From CAWBRT01 sp049519595 (GTDB lineage Bacteria > Acidobacteriota > Terriglobia > Terriglobales > Acidobacteriaceae): a DNA stretch of 64,000 bases. Shown here piece by piece: positions 16,455 through 25,047 of the stretch (its first letter is position 1; each line of letters starts with the position of its first letter). The stretch spans positions 1 through 64,000 of the forward strand of contig JBEKQP010000001.1 in the NCBI GenBank assembly GCA_049519595.1, given 5' to 3'. A program made the position numbers and the translations under genes. Below the pieces are notes generated by a model that had not been told where the DNA came from, made no database searches, and saw nothing but the letters and a program-made list of their open reading frames with translations.

Positions 16455-16996
16455 TCCGGTACCCGCCAGACTGTACCAACTACGGCCGCCAGGCCGAGAA
16501 CCGCGATCGGCGCCATGTCGAGTGTGAGTGTGAGCAATACCGCACCCCCGGCGAGCACCACAACGTGAATCCAACGCTTGCGGTCGAGGTATGGCTGAAG
16601 TAATTGCCAGGAAGCCATTGCCATGATTCCCACTGCCGCCGCCAGGGTACCGGCGACCGCGGCCATGGCGTTGGAATTCGATCGCACCACGTCATAGCTG
16701 CCGGTGAGCACCATCACAATGATGCCGGTCGGCACGCTCGCCGCCGCCACGCTCGCGATAGCCCCCGGCCAGCCGAGCAACTCCCAGGCGGTTCCCGCGC
16801 AGAAGGCCAGCATGTTCGTTCCCGGCGTAATCCGCGCCAGCGCATAAACCGTGGCGTACTGTTCCTGCGTCAGCCACTTGCGCAGCGACACCAGTTCCGT
16901 GTGCAGCGCCGCCATAGTGATGGTGCCGCCGCCAAACGTTAGATTCGTCACTCGCAGATACGACAAGAAAAGCTTCAGAAGAGACGGACGCTTCAC
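16451..16996 (-). CDS. chrA: Chromate transporter, first CHR half
   Basis: A 181-residue CHR-domain protein with TNLTFGGGTITMAALHTEL, RKWLTQEQY and ARITPGTNMLAFCAGTAW, the conserved first-half signature. About six membrane helices follow. It is co-translated with the second half. Many short-chain pairs occur outside chromate-exposed bacteria, so the natural substrate may be another oxyanion. It is the first gene of this two-gene unit; I saw no operator upstream. Confidence 0.82.
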   Translation of the reverse strand: MKRPSLLKLFLSYLRVTNLTFGGGTITMAALHTELVSLRKWLTQEQYATVYALARITPGTNMLAFCAGTAWELLGWPGAIASVAAASVPTGIIVMVLTGSYDVVRSNSNAMAAVAGTLAAAVGIMAMASWQLLQPYLDRKRWIHVVVLAGGAVLLTLTLDMAPIAVLGLAAVVGTVWRVPE

Positions 16997-17056
16997 ATTT
17001 GTAATGTAACACTAGCGCTTTAGCTTGCCCGCGATCTCAGCTTTCGTGGCTGCGCG

Positions 17057-17152
17057 AGCCCGCGCAGCGGGCATTAGACGATAGCCCCATGGCGCAAGCC
17101 TGGGGTAGGCATGGACGTTTGCAGTCCCAGCCCGCGCGGCGGGCGTAAGACG
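17057..17152. repeat. Two copies of a 24-base GC-rich repeat
   Basis: AGCCCGCG(C)(A/G)GCGGGC followed by a 4-base variable part and AGACG occurs at 17057-17080 and 17129-17152, with a third copy at 22109-22132. Each contains a GCCCG/CGGGC hairpin. They lie in the 337-base gap between the divergent chromate-transport and aminotransferase genes, which otherwise shows nothing recognisable. Confidence 0.6.
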
Positions 17153-17333
17153 GCATGCAAGGTCGGGACAGCAGTTCCGTTTTGGGGCTAGATGTTGAGA
17201 ACACCTGTTCACGCCAATATAGGAGCAGCTACAATGTGGCTGCTGGAGGCTGGCTACTGACTCTCAAAAGAAACAGTCTCAATGACCTCCGGCGAGTTAA
17301 TTCCTCGGCTCTAATGCGAAAGCGAGTTGAGTT

Positions 17334-18680
17334 ATGACCTACCCTGATGAGCAGTCATCCTCGAAAGCTCTGTATCAGCGTGCAAGGCGCAGTTTACCGG
17401 GAGGGAACACCCGCAGCATCGTCTACATGAGCCCATATCCCATTTATGCCGTTCGCGGCTGCGGCTGCCGTGTCTGGGACCGGGATAACGTGTCGCGGAT
17501 CGACTGTCTTAATAACTTCACTTCCCTTATTCATGGTCACGCCCACCCTGAAGTGACCCGAGCCGTCTGCGAGCAGGTGAGCATGGGTTCGGCGTTTGGA
17601 TTACCCACGGAATCCGAAGTCGAACTCGCGGAATTGCTATGCCAGCGCGTCGCATCCATCGAGAAACTTGTCTTCAATAACTCGGGCACAGAAGCCGTAA
17701 TGATGGCCATCAGGGCAGCACGCGCCTTCACGGGCAGGCAAAAGATTGCAAAGGTCGAAGGCGCATATCACGGATCATACGATTATGCGGAGGTGAGCCT
17801 CGATCCCAGTCCAGAGACTTGGGGCGATCCGCCGTCCTCGTTGCCATACGCACGCGGCATACCCACGCCAGTACTGAACGATGTTGTCACGATCCCGTTT
17901 AACAACTGTGCCAAGAGCGAAGGGCTCATCAGAAAGCAAGGTTCAGAACTTGCGGCTGTGCTCATTGACCCAATGCCAAATCGCGTGGGTCTGATACCTG
18001 CCGATCAGGATTATTTGCGAATGCTTCGTCGCGTTACCACCGACATTGGTGCCGTGCTTGTTTTTGACGAAGTTATCAGCTTTCGACTCGGGTACAACGG
18101 AACTCAAGCAATCTGGGGCACGCAGGCTGACATCACTGCCATGGGGAAAGTCATTGGCGGAGGATTTCCGGTTGGAGCAGTTGGCGGGCGTAGTGAGATC
18201 ATGGCCTTGTTCGACGCCAGTAAAGCAAAGCCGGCAATTCCCGTCGAGGGTACTTACTGTGGCAATCCCGTAACGATGCGGGCAGGGCTGGCCACGATGC
18301 GCCTGCTGGATCAATCGGCATTCACAAAGCTCAATAAAATGGGTGATCAGGTCCGCAGCGGAATAGCCGAGGCGTTCCGCCATTTAGGTGTGGTTGGTCA
18401 GGTGGTTGGTGCTGGGTCACTGCTGAGGGTGCATTTTACCGATCGCTCACTGCGGGATTATCGTTCCGCTTTCCCGAGCAAAGAAGAAGCAGACATGCTT
18501 GCCACATTTCATCGCAATCTTCTGAACCGAGGCATCTTGGCTGCGCGATCTGGGATGATGGCGCTCTCAACAGCAATGACCGACGACGAGATTGCGGAGA
18601 TCGTCGAAGCCGCCAGTGGTGCGATCCAAGCGGTTGCTGGACGGCATTTGACGAGGCACGTTACGGCGCAATCATCGTAG
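17334..18680 (+). CDS. Class III aminotransferase, glutamate-1-semialdehyde aminomutase-like
   Basis: PLP-dependent enzyme of 448 residues in the HemL-related branch of class III aminotransferases. The sequence shows LPGGNTRS, NNSGTEAVMMAIRAARAFTG, GAYHGSYDY, the Asp of VLVFDEVISFR that contacts the PLP ring nitrogen, and the Schiff-base Lys in AMGKVIGGGFPVGA. True HemL usually has HGH(H/A)D after GxY; the SYDY variant and lack of haem-synthesis neighbours suggest a different amino substrate. It stands alone, and no clear ribosome site precedes ATG 17334. It appears less GC-rich than its neighbours. Confidence 0.8.
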   Translation: MTYPDEQSSSKALYQRARRSLPGGNTRSIVYMSPYPIYAVRGCGCRVWDRDNVSRIDCLNNFTSLIHGHAHPEVTRAVCEQVSMGSAFGLPTESEVELAELLCQRVASIEKLVFNNSGTEAVMMAIRAARAFTGRQKIAKVEGAYHGSYDYAEVSLDPSPETWGDPPSSLPYARGIPTPVLNDVVTIPFNNCAKSEGLIRKQGSELAAVLIDPMPNRVGLIPADQDYLRMLRRVTTDIGAVLVFDEVISFRLGYNGTQAIWGTQADITAMGKVIGGGFPVGAVGGRSEIMALFDASKAKPAIPVEGTYCGNPVTMRAGLATMRLLDQSAFTKLNKMGDQVRSGIAEAFRHLGVVGQVVGAGSLLRVHFTDRSLRDYRSAFPSKEEADMLATFHRNLLNRGILAARSGMMALSTAMTDDEIAEIVEAASGAIQAVAGRHLTRHVTAQSS

Positions 18681-18792
18681 TCGGGTGCCGCCCGGTGGAG
18701 ATGGACTGTTGATAAATCGCCTTATCAACAGTTACGGTCGAGGCGGGTTGGCTAGTCCACCCCGCGAGCCTTTGCGCAGGGTGGGCGTCGAT

Positions 18793-19467
18793 CTACTCCG
18801 TATGTTTCTTTGCGTCTTCCAGGATGCGCTCAGCCCGCGCCGGATTGTAAATGCCGCAAGAGCAGAAGTGAGTCAGATACTTCGCCGCCTGTTCCGGTGT
18901 ACGGCGGCCTTCCTTCACCCAATCGACCATCTTGTGCGCCAGATTAGCGCTGACCATGCCGTGACCGCACATAGTCGTCAGCATCAGCACCTGCGTATTC
19001 GGCAGCTTCTCGGTCTGACCCTCGAAACCGAGTGAGTAGGAGAGACTATGCCGCGGTTGGCCGGCAGCGCAGGAACATGCCATCGCGTTTTCCAGCGAGG
19101 TCGACATGTTGACGCACAGCCCAAGGTCGGCTTCCTTGACCTCTTTGAGAAACTTCTCGGCTGCTTCCAGGTTATTGAGCACGACCACGGCATTGGTCGG
19201 AGCATCGATGCCGTCAATCACGGTGCGGTATTCCAGCTCCATGCCGCGACTCCAGTGCGCGCTGGGCGTCAGTTCTTTGGGCCGCAGCGCTCCGCCGTGC
19301 GCGGAATCGCCCAGGTTCACGGGATTGTATTTGAGCGCCATTTCCAGGAAGCGCTTTAGTTTGGGCACGCAGTTCTTGTCGTTCTTGCCCCGGCTCGTAC
19401 GGGCAAAGATCACGATATCGTCGCGGAAGCTTTCGCTGCTGCCAAAGCGATGAAGTGTATTAGTCAT
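18793..19467 (-). CDS. Unknown cysteine-containing protein paired with ferredoxin-like gene
   Basis: A soluble protein of 224 residues that I do not recognise. Visible features are AHGGALRPKELTP in the first half, a cysteine pair in MACSCAAGQPRH, MLTTMCGHGMVSANLAHKMV, and a C-terminal TPEQAAKYLTHFCSCGIYNP. The clustered Cys and His residues could hold a metal or Fe-S cluster. No signal peptide or membrane helix. Its start (ATG 19467) overlaps the end of the ferredoxin-like gene by 8 bases, so the two are translated together and probably form one complex or pathway. Confidence 0.6.
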   Translation of the reverse strand: MTNTLHRFGSSESFRDDIVIFARTSRGKNDKNCVPKLKRFLEMALKYNPVNLGDSAHGGALRPKELTPSAHWSRGMELEYRTVIDGIDAPTNAVVVLNNLEAAEKFLKEVKEADLGLCVNMSTSLENAMACSCAAGQPRHSLSYSLGFEGQTEKLPNTQVLMLTTMCGHGMVSANLAHKMVDWVKEGRRTPEQAAKYLTHFCSCGIYNPARAERILEDAKKHTE

Positions 19468-20296
19468 GGGCTGCTCCTGCCTTTAGTGCCTCGGGGTTCG
19501 TTATGCGGCCAAGTCCGAAGTTTGTCTTGGCGCGGATCAATTTGAAACCTAGTCGCTGCAGGATGGGTGCCACGTCATTCTCTTCGCCATTGTCGTCGCA
19601 GCGCACCCCGGTCGCGATTGCGACCACGGTCTTCACCTGCTTCTCGACCTCGCGAACCACCCCGAGAATCTCTTCCAGGCGGTCGATCTTAACCAGAACT
19701 TCAATGATGGCCGAGAGTATCTTCTCATTGAGAATCTCCGGCTGAAGGGCGCCAGTCGAAGGGTCTGGCATGAGCGTGGTGACGGGATTGTTCTTCTCGA
19801 AAGCCACGCCAATCTTGGCCAGCGCCATCGTCATCTTCTGGATGTCGTACATGCGAACCCCAACGCCGGGGCGGCCGAGTTCGATGGTGAAGTTAACCTC
19901 ACCGCGTTTCACCCGTCCGGTCAGGTCGTTGGTCTTGACTTCTTCTGTCCCGCGGCCGCGGACCCCGGTCGATTCGTGCGGCACCAGCGGGTCAGAGAAC
20001 GCGCGCCGTATCTGGCGCGGCCATGTCAGCTCGTCGGGCGTCAGCGCAGAAGTTGGACAAACGTCGGGTTCGGGATCGAAGCGCAGACGCGCCATCTTGA
20101 ACAAGCGGCGCACCAGCCTCACTACCGTGGGGTTGAGGTGCTCCTTGCTCATGCCGTTGTAACAGCTATAGCATTCCACGCATTCGTCACTCTCCACGGT
20201 CGCCCGGTTAATCGCCTGGTCGACGTAGATCGCGCCCATTGGACACACATAAGTGCAGTTGCCGCAGGCCACGCATTTTTTCTGGTCTATGATCAC
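19460..20296 (-). CDS. Ferredoxin-like protein with an interrupted second cluster motif
   Basis: A 278-residue cytoplasmic protein. Residues 8-18 read CVACGNCTYVC, a normal [4Fe-4S] site ending CP. The second site starts CVECYSC at residues 39-45, but the fourth Cys-Pro comes only after 34 intervening residues (VCPTSAL); ordinary ferredoxins have three. The remaining 200 residues (GTEEVKTNDLTGR, ELGRPGVGVRMYDIQ) form a domain I cannot name, ending in an alpha/beta region. It may deliver electrons to the partner encoded downstream. A TGTGA-N6-TCACT palindrome lies 160 bases upstream of ATG 20296, and a Crp-family gene is divergent. Confidence 0.65.
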   Translation of the reverse strand: MIIDQKKCVACGNCTYVCPMGAIYVDQAINRATVESDECVECYSCYNGMSKEHLNPTVVRLVRRLFKMARLRFDPEPDVCPTSALTPDELTWPRQIRRAFSDPLVPHESTGVRGRGTEEVKTNDLTGRVKRGEVNFTIELGRPGVGVRMYDIQKMTMALAKIGVAFEKNNPVTTLMPDPSTGALQPEILNEKILSAIIEVLVKIDRLEEILGVVREVEKQVKTVVAIATGVRCDDNGEENDVAPILQRLGFKLIRAKTNFGLGRITNPEALKAGAAHD

Positions 20297-20456
20297 AATT
20301 GGACCTCACACACTACCAACCACTTGTTCCTTGACACTCCAGTATCGACGACAATCTAGCGGATGGAACTTTATAAAATTGTCGCAAATACCACACCAAA
20401 GTACAAGCTGAAACCGCCTTCGCAAGCCATCTCCGCAGCCATCGATCACGTCAAGG

Positions 20457-20472
20457 TGTGACGCCGATCACT
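20457..20472. promoter_or_regulatory. CRP-like palindrome in the ferredoxin/Crp divergent region
   Basis: TGTGA-CGCCGA-TCACT, nine of ten consensus positions, 160 bases before the ferredoxin-like gene and 300 before the Crp-family gene. It resembles the sites beside the cytochrome genes. Confidence 0.5.
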
Positions 20473-20521
20473 AGCGAATGTGTCATCCAGCCGGTCGCCC
20501 ATCATGCGTCGAGGCTCGGAC

Positions 20522-20732
20522 GGGTGCCCCACTCTTTCGCCTGCTCTTGGCGAAGGGTGGGGTAGTCTTCTTTGGCGGAACAAATATGACCGCTCAGAAT
20601 TTCATGCGACCAATTCATGACTGTCATTCCGAGCGAGCGGCGCTTCGCCGCGAGTCGAGGAACCTTGTGTTTTCCGTTGTCATTCTGGCCCGGTGCTCCA
20701 CGTTCGCCCGAGGTTCGCTAACGTGGGGTAGC
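20522..20732. repeat. Two hairpin repeats and a TCATTCCGAGCG segment
   Basis: Hairpin copies at 20522-20568 (inner word CTTTCGCC / GGCGAAGG) and 20692-20732 (GGTGCTCCACGTTCGC ... GCTAACGTGGGGTAGC). Between them near 20622 is TGTCATTCCGAGCGAGCGG, a member of the second repeat family. They occupy most of the 470-base gap. Confidence 0.6.
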
Positions 20733-20770
20733 TTTTTCCGACGCAACCCCCGCCGCGCTACAATCGTTCC

Positions 20771-21472
20771 ATGCCGACCAGCACGCGCGATTTCGAAAAG
20801 ACGCTAAGAGGCGCTCCGCTGTTTGCGGGGCTTACGGATGCGCAGTTCAATGTACTGGCATCGCGGCTCGTCGAGCGCAACTTCAACGCCGGAGAGATGA
20901 TCTTTCAAGAGGGCCAGCCTTGCGCCGGAATGTTTATCATCCAGTCGGGGAGCGTGAGAATCTTCAAGAATTCTTCTACTGGCCGCGAACAGGTACTCTC
21001 GATCGAAGGTGCGGGAGCATCAATTGCCGAACTCCCCGTGTTCGACGGCGGCGCCTATCCTGCCTCCTCGCAGACGCTCGTCAGGAGCAGCCTGCTCTTT
21101 CTCAGCAAGCAAGATTTTCACGCTCTTTGCATGCGACACCCGGAAGTCTCGCTCAAGGTTTTAGCCAAAGTCGGTGCAAGGCTGCGGCAGTTGGTTGGCA
21201 TCATCGAGGATCTCTCGTTCACCACCGTGCGCCATCGTCTTGCCGCGCTGCTCTTGCGGATGGCGCGCGCGGAGGGCCGCCAGACGCCCGCCGGAACCGA
21301 AATCGTTCTTGCTGCCTCCAATCAGGATATCGCCGCGCAAATCGGAACCGTTCGCGAACTTGTCTCGCGCAATCTCAGCCGCTTCCAAAGTGAAGGCCTG
21401 CTTCACCTCGACGGAAGAACCGTGCTCATTCCCAACCTCGACCGCCTTGAACAGGAGATCGGCGAACCGTAG
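20771..21472 (+). CDS. Crp/Fnr-family regulator without cysteine cluster
   Basis: A 233-residue transcription factor: an N-terminal cyclic-nucleotide-type barrel (GEMIFQEGQPCAGMFIIQSGSVRIF), a dimerisation helix, and a winged helix with QDIAAQIGTVRELVSRNLSRF. It lacks the N-terminal CxxC of the 3.7-kb paralogue, so it would sense something other than an Fe-S cluster. The recognition helix RELVSR keeps the CRP Arg and Glu positions expected to read GTGA. ATG 20771 begins MPTSTRDFEKTLRGAPLF, matching the usual start of this subfamily. It is divergent from the ferredoxin-like operon. Confidence 0.85.
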   Translation: MPTSTRDFEKTLRGAPLFAGLTDAQFNVLASRLVERNFNAGEMIFQEGQPCAGMFIIQSGSVRIFKNSSTGREQVLSIEGAGASIAELPVFDGGAYPASSQTLVRSSLLFLSKQDFHALCMRHPEVSLKVLAKVGARLRQLVGIIEDLSFTTVRHRLAALLLRMARAEGRQTPAGTEIVLAASNQDIAAQIGTVRELVSRNLSRFQSEGLLHLDGRTVLIPNLDRLEQEIGEP

Positions 21473-21487
21473 AGCCAGTGTGCCCCA

Positions 21488-21530
21488 GGGTGGTCCATTC
21501 AAGCCGTCTGTTGGCTTGAGTGGGGCGGCT
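21488..21530. repeat. Hairpin repeat
   Basis: GGGTGGTCCATTCAAGCC ... GGCTTGAGTGGGGCGGCT, 15 bases after the Crp-family stop codon; it could end that transcript. Confidence 0.65.
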
Positions 21531-21592
21531 CCGTTGCCGCTCGATGTCCCGCCATGTGGGGTGTACAATCCGGCTGTTGTGCTACCGCCTTT

Positions 21593-22099
21593 ATGAGCGA
21601 CCTCTCCAGTTTGCCGCCCGACTTCACGCCGCCGCACGCAACTGAACCAACGCCGCCTCCCGTGCTTTTGCCGGAGCCTACGCGCGATGAGCGCACGCTG
21701 GGCATGCTGGCTCATGTGCTGCAGATTGTTTCCTGGCTGATCGCTCCGCTCATCATCTTTTTTCTGGTGCGCAAAGATTCTCGTTTTGTGCGCTATCACG
21801 CGCTGCAGGCGGTGTTTTTCCAGTTGCTGGTGATGCTGGTCTGGGGCGCAACCTTGCTGGCTCTTTTCGCCGGATTCTTTGCCGCCCTCGCGCACCACAG
21901 AGGAGCCGTTGGGCCGGCTGCCATCGCTTTCCCCATTCTTTTTTTTGTGATCTTCTGGGGCGGCGGCGCCCTCACTTGGTTCCTGAACCTGGTGCTCGGC
22001 ATTGTCTATGGCTTGCGGGCAAACAATGGCGAGTGGGCAGGCTATCCCGGCATCAAGTATCTGGCGGCGAAGGTCGCCGGCGTGGAACTGCCTCACTAA
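21593..22099 (+). CDS. DUF4870 membrane protein
   Basis: A small inner-membrane protein of 168 residues. After a Pro-rich N-terminus, ERTLGMLAHVLQIVSWLIAP begins the DUF4870 region, followed by FLVRKDSRFVRYHALQAVFF, the family's charged loop and second element, and two to three more helices. Function in the family is unknown. ATG 21593 is chosen because the upstream in-frame ATG at 21554 lies between the hairpin repeat and the natural N-terminus. Confidence 0.75.
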   Translation: MSDLSSLPPDFTPPHATEPTPPPVLLPEPTRDERTLGMLAHVLQIVSWLIAPLIIFFLVRKDSRFVRYHALQAVFFQLLVMLVWGATLLALFAGFFAALAHHRGAVGPAAIAFPILFFVIFWGGGALTWFLNLVLGIVYGLRANNGEWAGYPGIKYLAAKVAGVELPH

Positions 22100-22198
22100 C
22101 CTTCGCCCAGCCCGGGTTGCGGGCTTAAGACGGTCCGGCGACGCATCCCACGCCGTTGCCCAATAGGCCAGGGTATTGGATCGGCATCTGCCCGCAGC

Positions 22199-23263
22199 TC
22201 AATCGCCCGCCGCCTGAAACAGCGATAACTGAACCGCAGATACGTCCTGCATGTGCGTCACGCGTGGGCGCGGCTCCCGCTCAAAGGCGATTCCGTATTT
22301 CTCCCGCAGCTTCGCCATGCGCTTCGAAATGTCGCGATGGTAGGCTTCGGAGACGAAAGCGCGGCTGGCATACCGCTCCTGATATTGCTTGACCAGGGCA
22401 GGGAACTCCTTTTCGAGAAAGGGCAGAAAGACCGCGGCCGAGCATGGCTTAAGGAACAGCGGGTTGGCGAATATGTTCTTTCCGCCCGCCGCTTTGGTGG
22501 CCGCGACCAGCGCTTCCAGCGATTCCTCTGAATCGGTTATGCCCGGCAACACCGGCGCGCAGATTACGCCTGCGTCAATCCCTGCCCGGTTCAGCTCCTT
22601 TACTGCATCCATGCGCAGATCAGGCCTCGGGGCGCGCGGCTCAAGCAGGCGGGCCAGCCTGGCATCCAGCGTCGTAATCGTCACGTTGACATAGAGGCGG
22701 TTCTGCTCCGCCACCCGCTGCAACACCTCGCAATCGCGCAGAATCAGGTCTGACTTGGTGACGATGCCGATCTCGAACCCCTTGTGCTGGGCCAGCTCCT
22801 CCAGTATCTCCCGCGTGACGCGTTGGTGGCGCTCGGCGGGCTGGTAGGGATCAGTCGCGGTGCCGATAGCGATGGCTTCGCCGCGTTTCACCCGTCGCAG
22901 CTCTCGGCGCAGCAACCACGCTGCCTGCTGCTTGATGTAAATCTTGCGTTCAAAGTCGAGGCCGTCGCGCATCTCCATGAACTCGTGCGTGTAGCGCGCA
23001 TAGCAGTATTTGCAGGCGAATTCGCAGCCTCTATAGGGATTGATCGTCCACTTGAACGGCATGCGAGGCGCGTCGCAACGGTTCAGCAACGAGCGCGACT
23101 CCAGCGTGAAATATTGCACGTTGTGCCCGGGACGCACGAACTCTCCCTGAGCGGCCAGCCGGGCAATTCCAACCAAGCCGCTGCCCGGCTGCAGGGTCTG
23201 TTCTTCCTCGTCAACCAAGTGGAAGAGGTACGAATTGTGGAGGGCGGGCATCGAGGGTTTCAT
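22199..23263 (-). CDS. Radical SAM protein of the SplB/Rv2578c-like group
   Basis: A 354-residue cytoplasmic protein. NPYRGCEFACKYCYARYTHEF contains the CxxxCxxC motif that binds the SAM-cleaving [4Fe-4S] cluster; AIGTATDPYQPAE and the later TLDARLARLLEPRAPRP are typical of the spore-photoproduct-lyase-like branch (Rv2578c type). Members of that group are mostly uncharacterised; DNA repair is only suggested by distant homology. The position of recombinase and LigD-type genes a few kilobases on is compatible with a repair neighbourhood. Start ATG 23263 gives MKPSMPALHNS. Confidence 0.85.
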   Translation of the reverse strand: MKPSMPALHNSYLFHLVDEEEQTLQPGSGLVGIARLAAQGEFVRPGHNVQYFTLESRSLLNRCDAPRMPFKWTINPYRGCEFACKYCYARYTHEFMEMRDGLDFERKIYIKQQAAWLLRRELRRVKRGEAIAIGTATDPYQPAERHQRVTREILEELAQHKGFEIGIVTKSDLILRDCEVLQRVAEQNRLYVNVTITTLDARLARLLEPRAPRPDLRMDAVKELNRAGIDAGVICAPVLPGITDSEESLEALVAATKAAGGKNIFANPLFLKPCSAAVFLPFLEKEFPALVKQYQERYASRAFVSEAYHRDISKRMAKLREKYGIAFEREPRPRVTHMQDVSAVQLSLFQAAGD

Positions 23264-23406
23264 CTTCGCTTTTTATTCGCTATCAGAGCTTAGCCTCGGC
23301 GCATAGCCGTGTCAAGTGGCGGAAGGTAACCGGCAAGGTTCCGGACCTTATTTCTTTGCAGCACCAGCCACCTGCAAGCCCTTTAGAACTGCCTCAGTTT
23401 ACGGTT

Positions 23407-23504
23407 GTCATCCTGAGCGCAGCGAAGGATCCCAGTGGGCTGTCCTAATTCGCGCCACGTCAGGCTTTCTGACCTGAACGCCGAACCCTCCCGAGTGTCA
23501 TCCC
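23407..23504. repeat. About 95-base repeat, copy 1
   Basis: Begins GTCATCCTGAGCGCAGCGAA, continues through GGGCTGTCCTAAT and GCGCCACGTCAGGCTTTCTG, and ends at the next GTCATCC. It is nearly identical to 25183-25280. A further TCATCCTGAGCGCAGCGAAG follows at 23537 and a degenerate hairpin repeat near 23590. The 710-base gap holds these repeats and no gene that I could support. Confidence 0.7.
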
Positions 23505-23976
23505 GACGGCAGCGAAATCAAAAAACTTCGCGAGTGTCATCCTGAGCGCAGCGAAGGATCTGCTGTTCGGCCGATCCAGCGTGCTGGCCGGTGGCCCCTT
23601 CCGTTTTGTTGGCTGAGTGGGGCAATATTGCACCCCGGTCGCTCACCTGGGTGGGAAATGCGACGTCGCCGACTGCTGACGCACAGCTTCCAGAGCGGGA
23701 CCGTGCAGGGTAGCAGATTGCATTTGGAGGTAAAGCGGTTGCGGTTGTTGGGGAGGGGTGTGGGGCAACACCCCTCGATGTTCGTTACCGCAGTTCCCCT
23801 GGCAACGGGAGTACACACCCAGCTCCTATGCCGAACTGATTATCGACCAAGCATGTTGCGGCCTGCACATTACTTTGGTGCCATAAGGTCCATCTCAAGT
23901 TGAGCCTGGTTCTGCAAGCGAAGATGCCCTTCTTCGACGCCACGCCGTCCCGCCCCACGCTTTTCATCTACTGGGG

Positions 23977-24993
23977 CTACTTCGCTCTGGGATGCGTCTT
24001 GTCGTAGACGTCCATCACCTTGCGCGTGGAGAGCTGCGTATAGCGTTGCGTGGTGGCCAGCCGTTCGTGTCCAAGCAACTCCTGGATCGAGCGCAGGTCC
24101 GCGCCTTCCTCCAGCAGATGCGTCCCAAACGCGTGCCGCAGTGTGTGCGGATGCACCTCGGGCGATAATCCATTGGCAACCGCGATGGACTTCACGATGC
24201 GCCCGACGCTGCGCGTTGTCAGGCGCTTGCCCCGCAGATTGAGGATCAGTGCCGGCGTCTTTGTTGGCCACTCCTGCAGCACCCGTTGACGCGCGTGCAG
24301 ATAATTGCGCAATACCCAATCGGCCTTGTCTCCGAACGGCACCAGGCGCTCTTTCTTGCCTTTGCCCCGCACCATGATCCCCTGCTGGCTCCAATAGATG
24401 TGTTCGACGTTGATGCCGGTCAGCTCCGAGTTCCGGATTCCGCACCCGTAGAGCAGTTCGAGAATCAGTTTGTCGCGCTCGGGAAACGCTGCCTCTTCAG
24501 GCTGTGGCGTATCGAGCACGCGGTTCATCTCTTCGATGGTGGGCACGCGCGGCAATTTTTTCGGAAGCTTCGGCGTGGACACCAGCAGCGCCGGATTCTG
24601 CTTCACCAATTTTTCACGCGCCAGAAATTTGAACAGCGAACGCACTGCGGCAAGCGCCCGCGCCACCGAGGGCTTGGTCAGTCCGTGGTCATAAAGATGA
24701 GAGAGAAAACCGCGAATCCGAACGTGGTCGACCGCCTCCCACGCGTTCCGGCCAGAATCAGGATCAAGATCACGATGAAGATAAGCCGAAAACTGGTCCA
24801 GATTCGTCTTGTACGCCTTGATCGTGTGCGGCGAGGCATTCTTCTCGCGCAGTGAACGCAGAAACTGAGCCACGTCGCGCGCCACCCTCGACTGCTTACC
24901 CGCCTTCACCGGCGCGTTCTCGGCCGCCGCTGATCCTTTCACCGTAGCGCCCGCCTTTTTGGCCGTTGACTCTTTCCCCAAAACTTCCTTCAT
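23977..24993 (-). CDS. Tyrosine recombinase, XerC/D-like
   Basis: Site-specific recombinase of 338 residues. A SAM-like DNA-binding N-domain (SPHTIKAYKTNLDQF) precedes the catalytic domain with all key residues: Arg in GCGIRNSELTG, Lys in RGKGKKERLVP, HxxR in HTLRHAFGTHLL, His in LLGHERLATTQ and the nucleophilic Tyr in QRYTQ. The first 35 residues, rich in Lys and Ala, are an extension compared with about 300-residue XerC/D. It may be chromosomal Xer or a mobile-element integrase; the near-identical 95-base repeats on both sides are noteworthy. A second recombinase lies 465 bases upstream on the same strand. Confidence 0.88.
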   Translation of the reverse strand: MKEVLGKESTAKKAGATVKGSAAAENAPVKAGKQSRVARDVAQFLRSLREKNASPHTIKAYKTNLDQFSAYLHRDLDPDSGRNAWEAVDHVRIRGFLSHLYDHGLTKPSVARALAAVRSLFKFLAREKLVKQNPALLVSTPKLPKKLPRVPTIEEMNRVLDTPQPEEAAFPERDKLILELLYGCGIRNSELTGINVEHIYWSQQGIMVRGKGKKERLVPFGDKADWVLRNYLHARQRVLQEWPTKTPALILNLRGKRLTTRSVGRIVKSIAVANGLSPEVHPHTLRHAFGTHLLEEGADLRSIQELLGHERLATTQRYTQLSTRKVMDVYDKTHPRAK

Positions 24994-25047
24994 CGATGCG
25001 CCTGCTTCCTGTCATTCCGAGCGTAACAAAATCAAAAACCTCCCGGC

